Notes under the pieces: generated by a model
What the model was told of the DNA's origin: nothing
The model's input: the letters and a program-made list of their open reading frames with translations, nothing else
The model's database searches: none
In this document: piece after piece, positions 10,549-21,454 of the stretch
Numbering within the stretch: position 1 is the stretch's first letter
Layout: each line of letters begins with the position of its first letter
Origin: Codonopsis lanceolata
Lineage: Eukaryota > Streptophyta > Magnoliopsida > Asterales > Campanulaceae
Length of the DNA: 64,000 nt
Assembly: GCA_013146195.2 (NCBI GenBank)
Contig: CM028379.1
Coordinates: forward strand, 155,154,437-155,218,436
Direction of reading: 5' to 3'
Program-made: the position numbers and the translations under genes

Positions 10549-12463
10549 TCATGCAACTTCTGGCGAACCAATATACCTCACATCAAGATATTGTTGGATT
10601 CCATCGCCTTTTCCCAAAACCATCGTTGCTTTATCATGTCCTTTATAGATGTACGTATTTATGTACTTTACACATCTCATTCTAGTACAAGCTTCCACAT
10701 TAATATGGCAGTCAAACATTTCTGTCAAATAAGGATTATACGGTATGACATCTCTATGATCAAGGTGTTTCCCATGGACAATCAATACGAAGCCATTGTT
10801 GCGTCGATGATAGACTGGATAACCGTCAACATCAATAGAAGTAGTGTTAGCCCATAGTTTTAGGTATCGTTTATTGCAATAATTATTCTTCATACATTGG
10901 GCACGTGGGTTTCTCGTCCTGCATGGTCCATGTATCATGCATCTCTTAACTATGTCAAAAAGTGCAAGCTTACTAATCGGATCGGGTAACTCAGCAGACA
11001 CTACCCTATCAACTTTTTCTAGTGTTCTAATCTTATCTGGTTCTGTGAGGAAAAAACAAAACATGTATATGAGGCAATCCTCTTTTCTGAAATTCGATTA
11101 TAAAAGCATACGCTTCTATACACCTGAAATGAATACCCTATCATCTTTGACTGTTTTCATCAATTGTCTTCTCTTTAATTCAAAAACTCGGGCAACCAAA
11201 TATGGTCGATCGATTACAGTTTGATTAGGTAGTAGACCATCCTTAATTTCTGGCCACGCAAGGTTGGCTGTCATGGTTAAGAAAATATCTCGGTGTTTGT
11301 ATGTGCGAGTAATAGACACGGAATCATGAAATTTTTCATACATTTGCCTCGGTCCACCAGTGAAAGAAGATGGAAAAATATATCTTTTGCCCCTTGTATC
11401 GGGTCTCGGTCCCACTTCATCAAAGATTTCTTGAGAGTCTTTATAGCGATCAAACCGAATAAATGGACCTTGGTTTTCTTTGATGTAGTAAAGATGGTTT
11501 TGCTCTGTTACAGCCCAGACATCCACCAAATCTTCCTGAAATAGTTTTTGGCTCTTAAAATGGTTGAATATTCTAAAGATCTTTGGAATAGATGATAGCT
11601 ATAGTAATCCATCATTGTCAGTTAATTTCTTGTGTTAGTACTAAAAGCACATGTGCGCAAATCCCAACGGGTCATTGACAATTCCATCCTAGCTCCCCAA
11701 ATGGAAACATTAACACGTAATGCAACGGTGCATATGTCGGGTGACATTCACTGATTCGCATAAAGCCTTGGTCACCTCTATAATATACAACAATATTTCT
11801 TGCTCTCCTCTTTTCACTACCATCACCAGGTAATATGACCGCAATCTCATCGACTGTTGGTGCATTATACCGTCGTGGATCATTTATGAGATTATAATGC
11901 AATAAAGCGGGTAAATTTTGATTCAATTTATCTTCATTTTGTTGTTGTAATATTTCACGTGTTTGATAAAACAAAGATAGAAATGGATTGTTTTGTAACA
12001 AACATTCTTGGATTATCCCAAGAGTTCTCGATTCAATGTTGGATCCTGATGCTGATGATAATCTAAGGCAGTCACCGGATCATATAAATAAAGCTAAACA
12101 TAGAGGGGATTTGTATCCAGTTGTGGTACCAAAGCACCAGTACGATGTCTCAACTCACCATGGATAGTGAAGTTATAAGGACCCCTTCCAATTAGGACAC
12201 TGCGATCTATTGTACATCAAAGACTTGTAAACACATGGGCAGCATTATATTATCGAATGTGTTGTAAAAACGATGTTGATCGAATGTCAGTACCATTATA
12301 TAATGCCCTGAATATAGTGGGTGGATCACGAAGTAGAGGTAATCTGATTTGACCTTCAGAGCAACACGTTCCAAATTTGGGACAGGACTTAGAAGAACGA
12401 ACCAATCTTTCATCAATCCAGATCATCGATGTACAGTATTCACAAATGATGTCCATTCTGCCA
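10549..12463 (-). pseudogene. Helitron Rep/helicase N-terminal half (broken)
   Basis: The minus strand carries, in order, a zinc-finger-like start (12456-12250; CEYCTSMIWIDERL and FGTCC), the IGRGPYNFTIHGEL stretch (about 12205-12150), a block ending CHPTYAPLHYVLMFPFGE (12001-11672), the SSFTGGPRQMYEKFHD block (11529-11116), the HUH motif RGLPHIHV (about 11080-11060), and PYNPYLTEMFDCHINVEAC with the two-tyrosine motif YINTYIYK (about 10640-10672). This is the Helitron replication initiator that nicks DNA for rolling-circle transposition. The frame breaks several times. One break is a single-base change in a T run just after the HUH motif. The usual Lys between the tyrosines is Thr. The PIF1-type helicase half is missing, so the gene is dead. 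Confidence 0.85.
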
Positions 12464-12514
12464 AGGAAATGACGACTTCCATGTTTTTCATCATTTGTTT
12501 GGGTTTCGTCTAGT

Positions 12515-13375
12515 ATAGTTTCGAGTCGTCGTTTCCTTTGTCACAATACTTGTCGCGAAGGAGGCAAAACAATATTTAAAGAACGAGCAGCGCTATTTTG
12601 TTTAGGTATTACTTCTTCGTTCTGGTTATGTTCCTCTTCAGGGTCACGTTCTTCTCCAGTAGTTTGAGGTTGCCTACATTTGGAAGTTGAATTATAAGAT
12701 TTTTAGGTATGTTTATTTGAATTAAAGAGTGGTGAAAAAGAAATTAAGTTACATAATGATAGGAGTGGGTTGTAGTGAGGCTTGCAGTCGTCGGCTCTGT
12801 TGTCCCAATGCACGTCTTGAAGGAGGCAAAACTATCCTCGCGGAATGGGCAGCTCTATTTTGTTCGAGTATTACTTCTTCGTTCTGATTATGTTCCTCTT
12901 CAGGGTCACGTTCTTCTCCAGTTGTTTGAGGTTGCCTACATTTGGAAGTTGAATTATAATATTTTTAGGTATGTTTATTTGAATTAAAGAGTGGTGAAAG
13001 AGAAATTAAGTTACATAATAGTAGGATTGGGTTATAGTGAAGCTTGCAGTCGTCGGCTCTGTTGTCCTAATGCACGTCTTGAAGGAGGCAAAACTATCCT
13101 CGCGGAACGGGCAGCGCAATTTTGTTAAGGTATTATTTCTTTGTTCTGGTTATATTCCTTTTCAGGGTCATGTTCTTCTCCAGTTGTTTGAGGTTGCTTA
13201 CATTTGGAAGTTGAATTAAGATTTCTAGGTATGTTTATTTGAATTAAAGAGTGGTGAAAGAGAAATTAAGTTACATAATTGTAGTGAGGCTTGTAGTCGT
13301 CGGCTCTGTTGTCCCAGTACAGGTCTTGAAGGAGGCAAAACTATCCTCGCGGAACGTCTTAGTAGTCCAGTTGCA
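12515..13375. repeat. Tandem array, about 255-bp unit, 3.3 copies
   Basis: Copies begin near 12520, 12775, 13037 and 13284 (spacing about 255, 262 and 247). Each holds GTCGTCGGCTCTGTTGTC and a following AAGGAGGCAAAACTATCCTC-type word. Read on the minus strand, each unit encodes a variant of IVLPPSR followed by basic residues. The copy nearest the Helitron gene leads straight into its N-terminus, so the array is a tandem amplification of a piece of the Helitron's own 5' coding region and adjoining non-coding DNA. Confidence 0.8.
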
Positions 13376-13583
13376 TGTCTACCACGGGGCGGTAGTCGTA
13401 TTGGTGCGATCGATGCAGAAATATTATGGTTGGTTGTATTAATTATAGAAGATGAACATTCTCCTAACTCCATATGCAAAGAAAGCCGCAACATTTGTTG
13501 GGGTCATTGTTGACTTAATCGGTCGGCCAAATCATAATTGTTGTCCTAGATCAATAGAGGTAGCAAAATAAAATATATATGCA
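13376..13583. other. Spacer beside the Helitron array
   Basis: No gene or Helitron 5' terminus could be identified. Confidence 0.35.
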
Positions 13584-13760
13584 AACATGCGTCTGTAGCA
13601 TAGAAGCTTGGCAAGACAAAAACATATAATTTACGAAACAATTTTAATTTATATTTCAAGCTAGATATAGAGAAACATGCGTATGTAGCATAGAAGTATA
13701 GCAAGACAAAAACACGTCATTTAGTAAATAGGTATGATTTATATTTCAAGGCTACTTTTA
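13584..13760. repeat. Tandem duplication, 90-bp unit, two copies
   Basis: AACATGCGTCTGTAGCATAG at 13584 and AACATGCGTATGTAGCATAG at 13674 start two similar 90-bp blocks, each with GCAAGACAAAAACA and TTTATATTTCAAG. Confidence 0.8.
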
Positions 13761-14307
13761 TATTTATTTAGTAGAAAGAGCATATTTGTCACGATTGCAA
13801 TAGCCTCTACAAACAAACAATTAGTGTAAAATAATTATGTTACACCTTGTTTTGAATAATCATACCTCTTGTGCAGATGATGCCATCGGTTCTTTTCCTT
13901 TCCTTAGAGCTGAAGGTTGGTCCATTTATTGTAAATTGTTGCTGCATAAGATTACAGAGTCACGGAGTCTATAGACATGCATTCTCATTATTTCTTATAA
14001 AGTTACAGAACGATAGTAAAGTTGTCGTATTCAAGAAAGTCAAACAGATTGATATTATTTAAAAATAGAAGAAGATCAACCCAAGGAAGTTGTTGTGCCA
14101 AAAAAGAAGAAGAAGAACTTAACGAATAATGCAACATGATCATCATTTTACAGTTCTTTAAGATTTAAAATGGTTGAGGTTGCCTTAAGAGAATCTCACA
14201 AAACAAACTTTTCCAAAGCACAACCGCAACAACTGGTCTAGACCATGAGCAACTGTAATGGAATTGGACAGATTTCAAATAATTGATTCTAGACACAAAT
14301 CAACTAA
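13761..14307. other. Spacer, nothing recognised
   Basis: No supported gene. Short frames here show no recognisable family. Confidence 0.35.
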
Positions 14308-15250
14308 AAGAAGGCCTATGTTTTCCAGGTTTTTTCCAAAGCAAAGAAAATACAGAACAAAGAAAGAAACAACACTAAAGATTAAGAAACCATTTTGACG
14401 GCACTATCTTTCAACCTTCTGTTAAGGCTTAATTTTGATAAAAGAAGGCCTATGTTTTCCATTTTATTCCAAAGCACAAAAAATAAAAAACATAAAAAGA
14501 AACATTAGAACAATAACTTACCGTTGTGGAAGCTCGATGCATAAAAATATATGTAATTGGTTGTGATGGAATTCAAGTTTTCATGATAACTCCAAGTAAA
14601 GCAAAGCACAAATATCAAACTTTTCATTGTATCTTCCCACGGATGATTGAATTTAAAATATTTAAAATATCCCCCACATAGTAAAAGTAAAAGCAACATG
14701 TTTGAAAGACAAAAATATACTACTAAAGCATGGATACCCATAAGGCATTGTACGGAACTTGTGAGTTTCAAAAAGGAGGAGTATCAGTCTATAAAACAAC
14801 AAAGTTACTCATCTGCAGAATTATCCATTGAGCCACATTCCAACTTCGATATCCTGAAGTTTGTGAAAACCTCCCACAGGTTCGCACCAAAGTATACTAA
14901 TTTCACCAATCTACACCACCCAAAGAATCATGATTTCCGAACTATCTAATCAAAACTTCCTCTTTCACCTCTCCAGGTGTGACACCACAAATTGTCTTGA
15001 ATATAACTAAGCTTCAAAATCATATACGAAACAAGTTTGATTAAAAGTAGACGACTATTGAACTTTAAATGAATGAACTTACAACTTATTCGTGATAAGT
15101 TGAAGTATAGTAAAGCATAACTACTGATGACTATACTACTGTTGTTTATAAAATAAGGCCTATGTTTTCCATTTTATTCCAAAGCACGGAAAATACAGAA
15201 CATAGAAAGAAACAACAGAACAACAACTTACTGTTGATGGAGTTGGGGTC
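14308..15250. repeat. Three dispersed copies of a segment of about 90 bp
   Basis: Copies start at about 14311, 14444 and 15155 with AAGGCCTATGTTTTCC, then TTTTATTCCAAAGCAC, then AAAGAAACA. Two of them end ACAACTTAC-like, which on the minus strand is a good 5' splice site (GTAAGTTGTTG at 15230; a similar one at 14520). The third copy lies beside a GC-rich minus-strand stretch (15237-15300) that reads SAPHLSGAHLSDPNSIN up to the splice site. This looks like captured exon ends with intron starts. The source gene is not recognised. Confidence 0.5.
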
Positions 15251-15780
15251 GGAGAGGTGCGCGCCGGAGAGATGGGGAGCAGAGACGAGAATACGAAAAA
15301 AAACAAAATACAGAATAAGCTTAAACATAGCTCTTACACATCAGTGATTTTCCAAATAGTACACAAATGTGAATTTGATAGTCAAAATGAAACTCAAAAA
15401 CTTGGAAGACCCACAAATCATTATTTCTTATAAAGTATGCAGCCAACCTATCATGCTTTCAAGTGAAGCAAATAAGATATACTTAATTTAAATTGAAGGG
15501 AGTACATAGTCAACAAAATGCCCCTTACTCCTCATCAAAAGAAACATGGTTCTGGCTAATACTCACACGATCTCGAGCAGAGCTTTTTTTTTCTTTGGCT
15601 CAGCAACATTACAAATTGTTATTAAATTACAGTCTAAAAAACAGTAACACCAAAAGAATATTTCCAGTACATAACCAAACAATTTTCATTGAACATTTAC
15701 CATAATGTCCAAGGTCTATTTCATGATTTGCACTCCATATTTTATTTCTATTTCATGATTTGCACACCAGATTTGATTTT
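15251..15780. other. Spacer left of the Tat retrotransposon
   Basis: The only structure seen is a 19-bp direct repeat, TCTATTTCATGATTTGCAC, at 15715-15733 and 15747-15765. Confidence 0.4.
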
Positions 15781-16567
15781 TGATATGCCCGGCCCAAACC
15801 CGGTCACGAGCAAGGCACGAACTATCATCACGTGCCGGTCACGAGCACAATGAATATGGGACCCACAGCCCTAGCGAGTAAAGTAATGGAAGCATTGAGC
15901 AGCGAGCAATGTAACTCCCGTCCAAACCTCGCCGGGCATAGGCCTTGCCTGTCCGACCAGGGGCCATATCCGGACACCACACTCATACCTAGCAAAGGAA
16001 CCAGATTCATCTCGTCCAAACCTGGTCGAGCATTGGCCCTGCCTGTCCGACCAGGGGCCGTCCCTTGGATCCACATCAAGTTCGAAACAAGCGATTGAGC
16101 AGTAGGCAGAGCCCCTCGCCACATACCAAGCAGGAAGCACCGGAGGCTTGCTCTCCAAGACAAGTCAAAGGTTTCCATATTTGAGCAGGGGACTTACCTT
16201 ATCTGCTCCTACATCTACGCGGCCAGCCACCTATCGTGCCTAAAATCAAGGGATTCTCTCCTTGATTAATTAGGAAACTATGGAAACTGAATCCTAGACG
16301 GATTCAACCACATTGAGGGCCTATAAATACCTCTCCAAAAACCATTAACAAGGTACACACACATTTTCTTGAGCCTCGGCACTCTGTCAATTTGCTTCTT
16401 GACATTCACACTCGATACTTACTCTCACGCCGGAGGGGTTTCGCGAGGCCCTGCCTTGCACTTCCACTCAGGTTTCTTGTGATCTTAAACAGGCTCAAGG
16501 AAGGTGATTCAAGCCCAAATATCCTACCCAACTCACGGACGGCCCAAGCTGTGTTTTTGCCACATCA
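15781..16567 (+). repeat. 5' LTR of the Tat element
   Basis: It begins TGATATGCCCGG and ends CCACATCA, three bases before the primer-binding site. It holds a TATA box at 16321. GC-rich words such as GGTCACGAGCA and CTGTCCGACCAGGGGCC are each repeated within it. The start is inferred from the TG and the change in composition, because there is no second LTR to compare. Confidence 0.6.
16321..16329 (+). promoter_or_regulatory. TATA box in Tat LTR
   Basis: CTATAAATA lies in GC-rich LTR sequence, about 250 bp before the primer site. Transcription of the element would start roughly 30 bp downstream. Confidence 0.6.
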
Positions 16568-16570
16568 GTT

Positions 16571-16588
16571 TGGTTACGTTGCCGGGAA
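16571..16588 (+). promoter_or_regulatory. Primer-binding site, tRNA-Asp type (degenerate)
   Basis: TGGTTACGTTGCCGGGAA agrees at 14 of 18 positions with the complement of the plant tRNA-Asp 3' end used by many Ty3/gypsy elements. It sits three bases after the LTR. Confidence 0.65.
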
Positions 16589-16651
16589 AACTAAGTTTCA
16601 ACACTTCTCTCAAGTTTTTTCGGTGAAAGTTCTCAGTTTCTCCTTGTTGCA

Positions 16652-18828
16652 ATGGATGGAAAAGGTAGCAAGCATCATGCCACCGCCAGTAACCACCAGG
16701 CCGGAAGCCATCAGGCTGGCACCAAGGATCTGCCACCAAAGGCACCCCAAGGGGTGCAAACGAGAAATCAAAAATTGGCTGCTTGGCACGTGACTCACGG
16801 CAATGACGTGCCATATGTGGAAGAACAGCGGTCCTAGCGCGCTAGTCAAAGCCAAACAAGTCAGCGTGACGCTAGGCAGGTCATCAATTAAAAGCGCGAT
16901 GCTCGCGCTTTAGATCTCCGAACGCAGTTGAATCGCCAACGAGAAAATGGCCAGGATAGCCACGTGAGTTTACCCGGGCAAAATCCTGACCAGCAAGTTG
17001 TCGCTCTGCAGATTCAAACAGAGTACTATAACAAAGTATATGCACTAAACCAGCAACTGCTCGCCTTGGGCCATGCCCCGGTCCCAGTTGTGCAGACTTG
17101 GTGCTGCCCACTCTCAGTAATCTAGCACCTGTTGGCGATGGTCATGCCTCCCAACATTTGCCCGCTCCGAGTAAACGGATCCCCTCCATCATTCACATAT
17201 CGTCTTAAAGGGTTGAGGCGGTGAAACAAGCAGATGACCAGGCTGAGAGCAGATACAGCCGTCAGGATCTCTCCCACAGGCACCATCATCGGCAGGAACA
17301 CCGTGCTCGGGAGGAAAGTCACAACCGCCGTAAGGTTCGCGAGTGCGTGGAAGCAAAGGCACAGCGGCCAAGATATAAAGCTCGTGTTGAGCAGGAAGCT
17401 TTTCATGAGCCCACCTTTTGTCCACGGGTGCGTAGCGACCAATCAGACCCTGCTCGTTCCTCCAGACTCACGATAGACGCAGAGAGACGGCTGTCCGAGA
17501 GAATGGAAGCCATGAAAAGGGACATGGCCAAGCAAATGGCCAACCTAGCCATGGCCAAACCCGGCTATGGGGCCACCAAGTCACTGGAGGGCAACCCGTT
17601 CACTCTAGAGATCGAGAATGCACCACCCGCGCAAGGGGTTATCTTCCCGCAATTCGAGAAATACTTCAGGAAGACGTGGGCAAGTGATTGGCTCCGATCA
17701 TTCGAGGCACAAATTCGGATGGTCACAGATGTGGAAGCCCTGAAAATGCGGGCATTTGAGAGAGCTCTTCAGGGAAAGACACAGGCTTGGTTGGGCAGAG
17801 TTCCCCGGGGATCGATTGATAGCTGGGCTACGCTCCGAGAAAAGTTCTTAGAGGAATTCGGAACTGCAGGCCCAACCCCCAAGAATCATTTCGACCTTGC
17901 CAAGATTAAGCAAGGTGACAACGAATCTTACAGCAGCTACTTGAAAAGGTTCGAGGAGATGCTCGACCAAGTGACCGCGACCAGTGACCCGGAGATCACT
18001 TTTTGCTATCTCAACAACATGAGGGCAGGGCCACTGAAGACAATGCTGGCAATGAACCCGGGGGCTTCCAAAGCAGAGTTGCTAGCAAGTTCTCACCTCT
18101 TCTGCTCGACTGAAAGCGTCAAGGGGGACAAAGCCAAAAATAAACATAAGGCTCAGGGCAGCTCGACCACGCCAGCTGACCAGAGCCCGGAGGGCAACCA
18201 CCGCTCGAACAGAGACAAGAAGAGAACAACCACCCCCGGGCAAAGATTCAAGGAGGCTCAGTTCACCCCGTTAAACACTACGCGAGAAGAGATCATGTTC
18301 CAGGTGGGGGACGCGCTGCCTGTCCCTTACCCACTCAATCCCGAGCTCGCTCACACCCAGGACAACACAAAGTATTGCGATTACCATTATGGTAATGGCC
18401 ACACCACTGAAGAATGCATTGTGTTGAAGCGGGAAATTCAAAAGTTGATTAGCGCGGGCAAGCTGGACCACTTTAAACGAGATCAGGGTGCGGGAAATAA
18501 CCCCAACAACGACCAAGGAAGACCCCCAAGAGGAAGAGGTGGCCAGGCCCCTCAGATTCGAGGGGTAATAAATATGATTCAGGAAGAGCTTCCATCCAGC
18601 ACACAGCTCGGGAAGCACATTTATTCCTTGTCCAAGGCTGTTAACACACCAGCGATACAGCGGGTAGGAGAGCAAAGCATCTGTTTTTACCCGCAGCGAG
18701 TTGGCAAGCACCCCCTGGGCATCCGAGAAACCGCTGGTTATTTCCTGTTTGGTGAACAACTGGCAAGTTCACAGGGTTCTACTCGACACGGGGGCATGCA
18801 GAGACATCATGTACAACTCTTGCTTTAA
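16652..18828 (+). pseudogene. Tat gag polyprotein (broken near its start)
   Basis: An ATG at 16652 starts a gag-like frame (MDGKGSKHHATASNHQ) that is lost after about 60 codons. A continuous frame resumes at 17221 and runs 535 codons. Residues of that part: a charged Arg/His-rich region (1-130), the retrotransposon gag domain around 178-250 (LQGKTQAWLGRVPRGSIDSW, then LREKFLEEFG and YLKRFEEM), and a Tat-type zinc knuckle near 385-400 (CDYHYGNGHTTEEC). Gag would form the virus-like particle and bind RNA. The last about 40 codons overlap the protease in another frame, so the original gag-pol frame has shifted near 18700. The upstream part contains several stops. Confidence 0.8.
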
Positions 18829-19228
18829 GGGACTAGAACTGCCAGACGCCAGCCTCAAGCCTTATCTGGGAAAGCTGGAGGGATTCACCAATCACCAGGT
18901 GAGTGTCAAGGGTACCATCGATCTGGAGGTATTCATGGGTGATGTGGCTCAAACCCGGATAGAAATGATCACGTTCTTAGTGATCGACCTAAAGTCAGCG
19001 TACAACTGTATTTTGGGCGCTCCAGCAATGGCCAAATTTCAGATGGTCACCTCCATTCCCCATCAGAAGGTTAAATTCTACACTGAGAATGGAGTGGGCA
19101 TCTTTAACAGTAAGCCCGGGGCAATGTGGGATTATGTCCGGGAATCCCAGCAGAAGAAACAAAAACTGATCGTGGACATTCCCGACTCAGTAGCGGCTCG
19201 AAACCCGATCGCGAACCTTCCCGATTAG
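18701..19228 (+). CDS. Tat aspartic protease domain
   Basis: The frame holds VLLDTGACRDIMY, the catalytic Asp-Thr-Gly of retropepsins (residues about 28-40), and later YNCILGAPAMAKFQ, the ILG flap-side motif usual for this family. It would cut the gag-pol polyprotein. It lies directly after gag but in a different frame, overlapping it by about 130 bp, and ends at a TAG at 19226. Cys follows DTGA where Ser is more common. The domain itself is intact. The loss of linkage to gag and the downstream stops make it non-functional in practice. Confidence 0.75.
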   Translation: MASTPWASEKPLVISCLVNNWQVHRVLLDTGACRDIMYNSCFKGLELPDASLKPYLGKLEGFTNHQVSVKGTIDLEVFMGDVAQTRIEMITFLVIDLKSAYNCILGAPAMAKFQMVTSIPHQKVKFYTENGVGIFNSKPGAMWDYVRESQQKKQKLIVDIPDSVAARNPIANLPD

Positions 19229-19496
19229 GCTCCCTAAAAAGAGGTTCCCACAGACACTGCATCAGCCTCTGTCCCCATAAACAACATCGAGCTCGGAGAA
19301 ATTTCTGAAGCCACTGATCCAATGGAAATAGAGGTCCCCGAGCAAGCCCTGGTAGCAGAGCCCTCCAGGCGAAAGGCTAAGCGCCCTGAGTCACAAGATA
19401 TTGAGATGGACACTCTACAAGTCCGTGATGAGCCTGATATTCAACCGGAGGGCGAGCTGGAAAAGGTAGTTATCAATCCAGCCTACCCCGAGTAGA

Positions 19497-20348
19497 AAAT
19501 CAAAATCGGGAAGGCCATGCCTCCTGAAGCTCGGGATAGATTGATTGAGCCGCAAAAACACCTTTAGATGTGTTCGCTCGACAAATGAGGACACGCAGGC
19601 ATCGGAGAGCATTCCGTGCCATGACCTGAACGTTGATCCTACTTTTCGGTCTATCCAACAGCGGCTAAGCCTATATTCTCCTGAGAAAAACGCGGCTATC
19701 AAAGCAGAGGTCTAGAAGCTCCTGAAAGCAGACATCATCGAGGAGATTCAGTACCCGACCTGGCTGGCAAATGTGGTAATGGTCAAGAAGGCCAACGACA
19801 AATGGCGGATGTGCGTGGACTTCATAAGCCTCAACAAAGCCTGCCCGAAAGATTGCTACCCACTGCCTCGTATAGATGTGCTCGTTGATTCCATCGTTGG
19901 GTTTGAAATGCTCAGTTTCCTAGATGCATACTCGGGATATCACCAGGTCAGAATGAACGAGTAGGACAAAGCGAAGACAGCCTTCCGGTCAGCTGGGGGC
20001 ATCTACTGTTACAAAATGATGCCCTTCAGGATGAAGAATGCGGGGGCCACTTATCAACGCATGGTCAACAAAGTATTCGGCTCCCAGCTCGGCAGAAACA
20101 TAGAGGCGTACATAGATGACATGGTCATCAAGACAAAGGGCCGCGACCACACTCTTGACCTGCCAGAAACGTTCGTCGATTTACGCAAGCATAACATGAA
20201 ACTGAACCCAAGCAAGTGTGCCTTCGGGATTCGAGCAGGGAAGTTTCTTGGGTTCATGGTCAACCAGCGCGTTATAGAGGCTAACCCGGAGAAGATACAA
20301 GCCTTGCTCGACATGGAGCAGCCCTACTGCATCAAACACATCCAATAG
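19497..20348 (+). pseudogene. Tat reverse transcriptase (stops)
   Basis: Recognisable RT blocks run in one direction: DIIEEIQYPTWLANVVMVKK, WRMCVDFISLNKACPKDCYP, FLDAYSGYHQV, then the catalytic AYIDDMVIK (about 20107-20133) and NPSKCAFGI with FLGFMV. The enzyme copies element RNA into DNA. The frame is cut by stops near 19494, 19565, 19588, 19713, 19962 and 20346. Most of these stand where family members have Gln, Glu or Trp, and several can be explained by a single C-to-T or G-to-A change. The YxDD catalytic motif is still intact. Confidence 0.85.
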
Positions 20349-20369
20349 TTAAACGGCAGGGTCATTGCC

Positions 20370-20879
20370 TTGGGACGCTTCATCTCCCGGTCAGCGGAAA
20401 AGTGCCTCCCTTTCTTCAAGGTTTTGCGCGGCAACAAGGGTTTTGAGTGGAATGCAGACTGTGCCAAGGCCCTCGAGCAGCTCAGGGAATATCTTGGGAG
20501 ACCACCTCTCCTAAGCAACCCCGTGCCCGGTGAGCCTTTATATGTATATTTAGTAGGCATGGACCAGGCCGTGGCCGCTGTTTTAGTTAGGGAGCAATTA
20601 GATATTCAAAAACCCGTGTACTATGTATCTAAGGCCCTCAGTCCTGTTGAGGGTCGTTATTTTAATGTAGAAAAATTAGCCTACTCGCTTGTCATAGTTG
20701 CCCGAAAATTAAGGGCTTATTTTTCTGCACATGTAATCATAGTATACACAGACGCACCACTGCGCAAAGTCCTACACAAGCTTGACACATAAGGCAGACT
20801 GCTCAACTGGTCAATTGAGCTCACAGAGTTCCACATAGACTACTTGCCCATGCAAGAAATCAAAGCTTAAGCTCTAGCT
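20370..20879 (+). pseudogene. Tat RNase H (first, retroviral type)
   Basis: The frame directly after RT starts with the connection region FISRSAEKCLPFFKVLRG, then PLYVYLVGMDQAVAAVLV, KPVYYVSKALSPVEGRY and VEKLAYSLVIVARKLRAYF, which are RNase H blocks of Ty3/gypsy elements. The catalytic start reads VYLVGM where other families have LYL(A/S). A TAA interrupts the frame at about 20790 and another at about 20868. It removes the RNA strand during reverse transcription. It is followed after a short linker by a second RNase H. Confidence 0.8.
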
Positions 20880-20885
20880 GATTTC

Positions 20886-21454
20886 TTGGTTGAAACAAGC
20901 TTCACTCAACAGGAGGATCCTGAGGTCCCGCGGCCAACAGAGGCCGAGCAGAGACAGTTGCCACAACCTCGGCCAGCCTACTGTTGGGATCTTTATATGG
21001 ATGGGGCAGCGAGCAAAGTTGGGAGCGGAGCTGGCATCCTTCTCGCAGCTCCCGACGAGATCACAGAGTTCGAGCTAGCACTCCGGTTCAAGTTCCCCGC
21101 CTCAAACAACGTTGCCGAGTATGAAGCGATGATCGCTGGTCTTGAGCTCGCAGCTGACATGGGCGTAGAAGCGGTCACATTGTACTCGGATTCACAACTA
21201 GTAGTGAACCAAGTCTAGGGGGAATTTATGGTGCATCACCCTACCCTGGTCAAATACTGCGAGCTTGTCAAGGAAATCTTAAAGAATTTCAAGTTTTGGG
21301 AGATCATTAGAATTGATCGAGCAGACAACATGCGAGCAGATTACTTGTCCAAGATCGCTGAGGCAAACCTGGCACTGCTAAATCCCTCAGTAATGATTGA
21401 GCACCTAGAAACCCCAGCCATTGATAGGCCAACAGCATGGAGATCGACCCAGTG
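20886..21454 (+). pseudogene. Tat second RNase H (archaeal type)
   Basis: After a Pro/Glu/Gln-rich linker the frame reads WDLYMDGAASKVGSGAGILL, then NNVAEYEAMIAGLELA and YSDSQLVVNQV, the three Asp/Glu-bearing blocks of archaeal-like RNase H. This duplicate domain is known from Tat/Ogre elements and identifies the lineage. A TAG at 21216 breaks the frame just after VNQV, and coding resumes to about 21454. All expected acidic residues of the first three blocks (D, E, D) are still there. Confidence 0.85.

Noticed and set aside
12775..13375. CRISPR-like direct repeats
   Set aside because: The 255-bp units are contiguous, with no unique spacers. The genome is a plant one.
14647..14949. 100-codon plus-strand reading frame
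   Set aside because: Composition and lack of any recognisable motif suggest a chance frame. The opposite strand looks more like old coding sequence but is broken.
15828..16178. 116-codon and smaller frames on both strands in GC-rich DNA
   Set aside because: They lie within the Tat 5' LTR. GC-rich sequence has few stops by chance.
18271..18759. 162-codon minus-strand frame
   Set aside because: It is a shadow of the plus-strand gag zinc-knuckle region.
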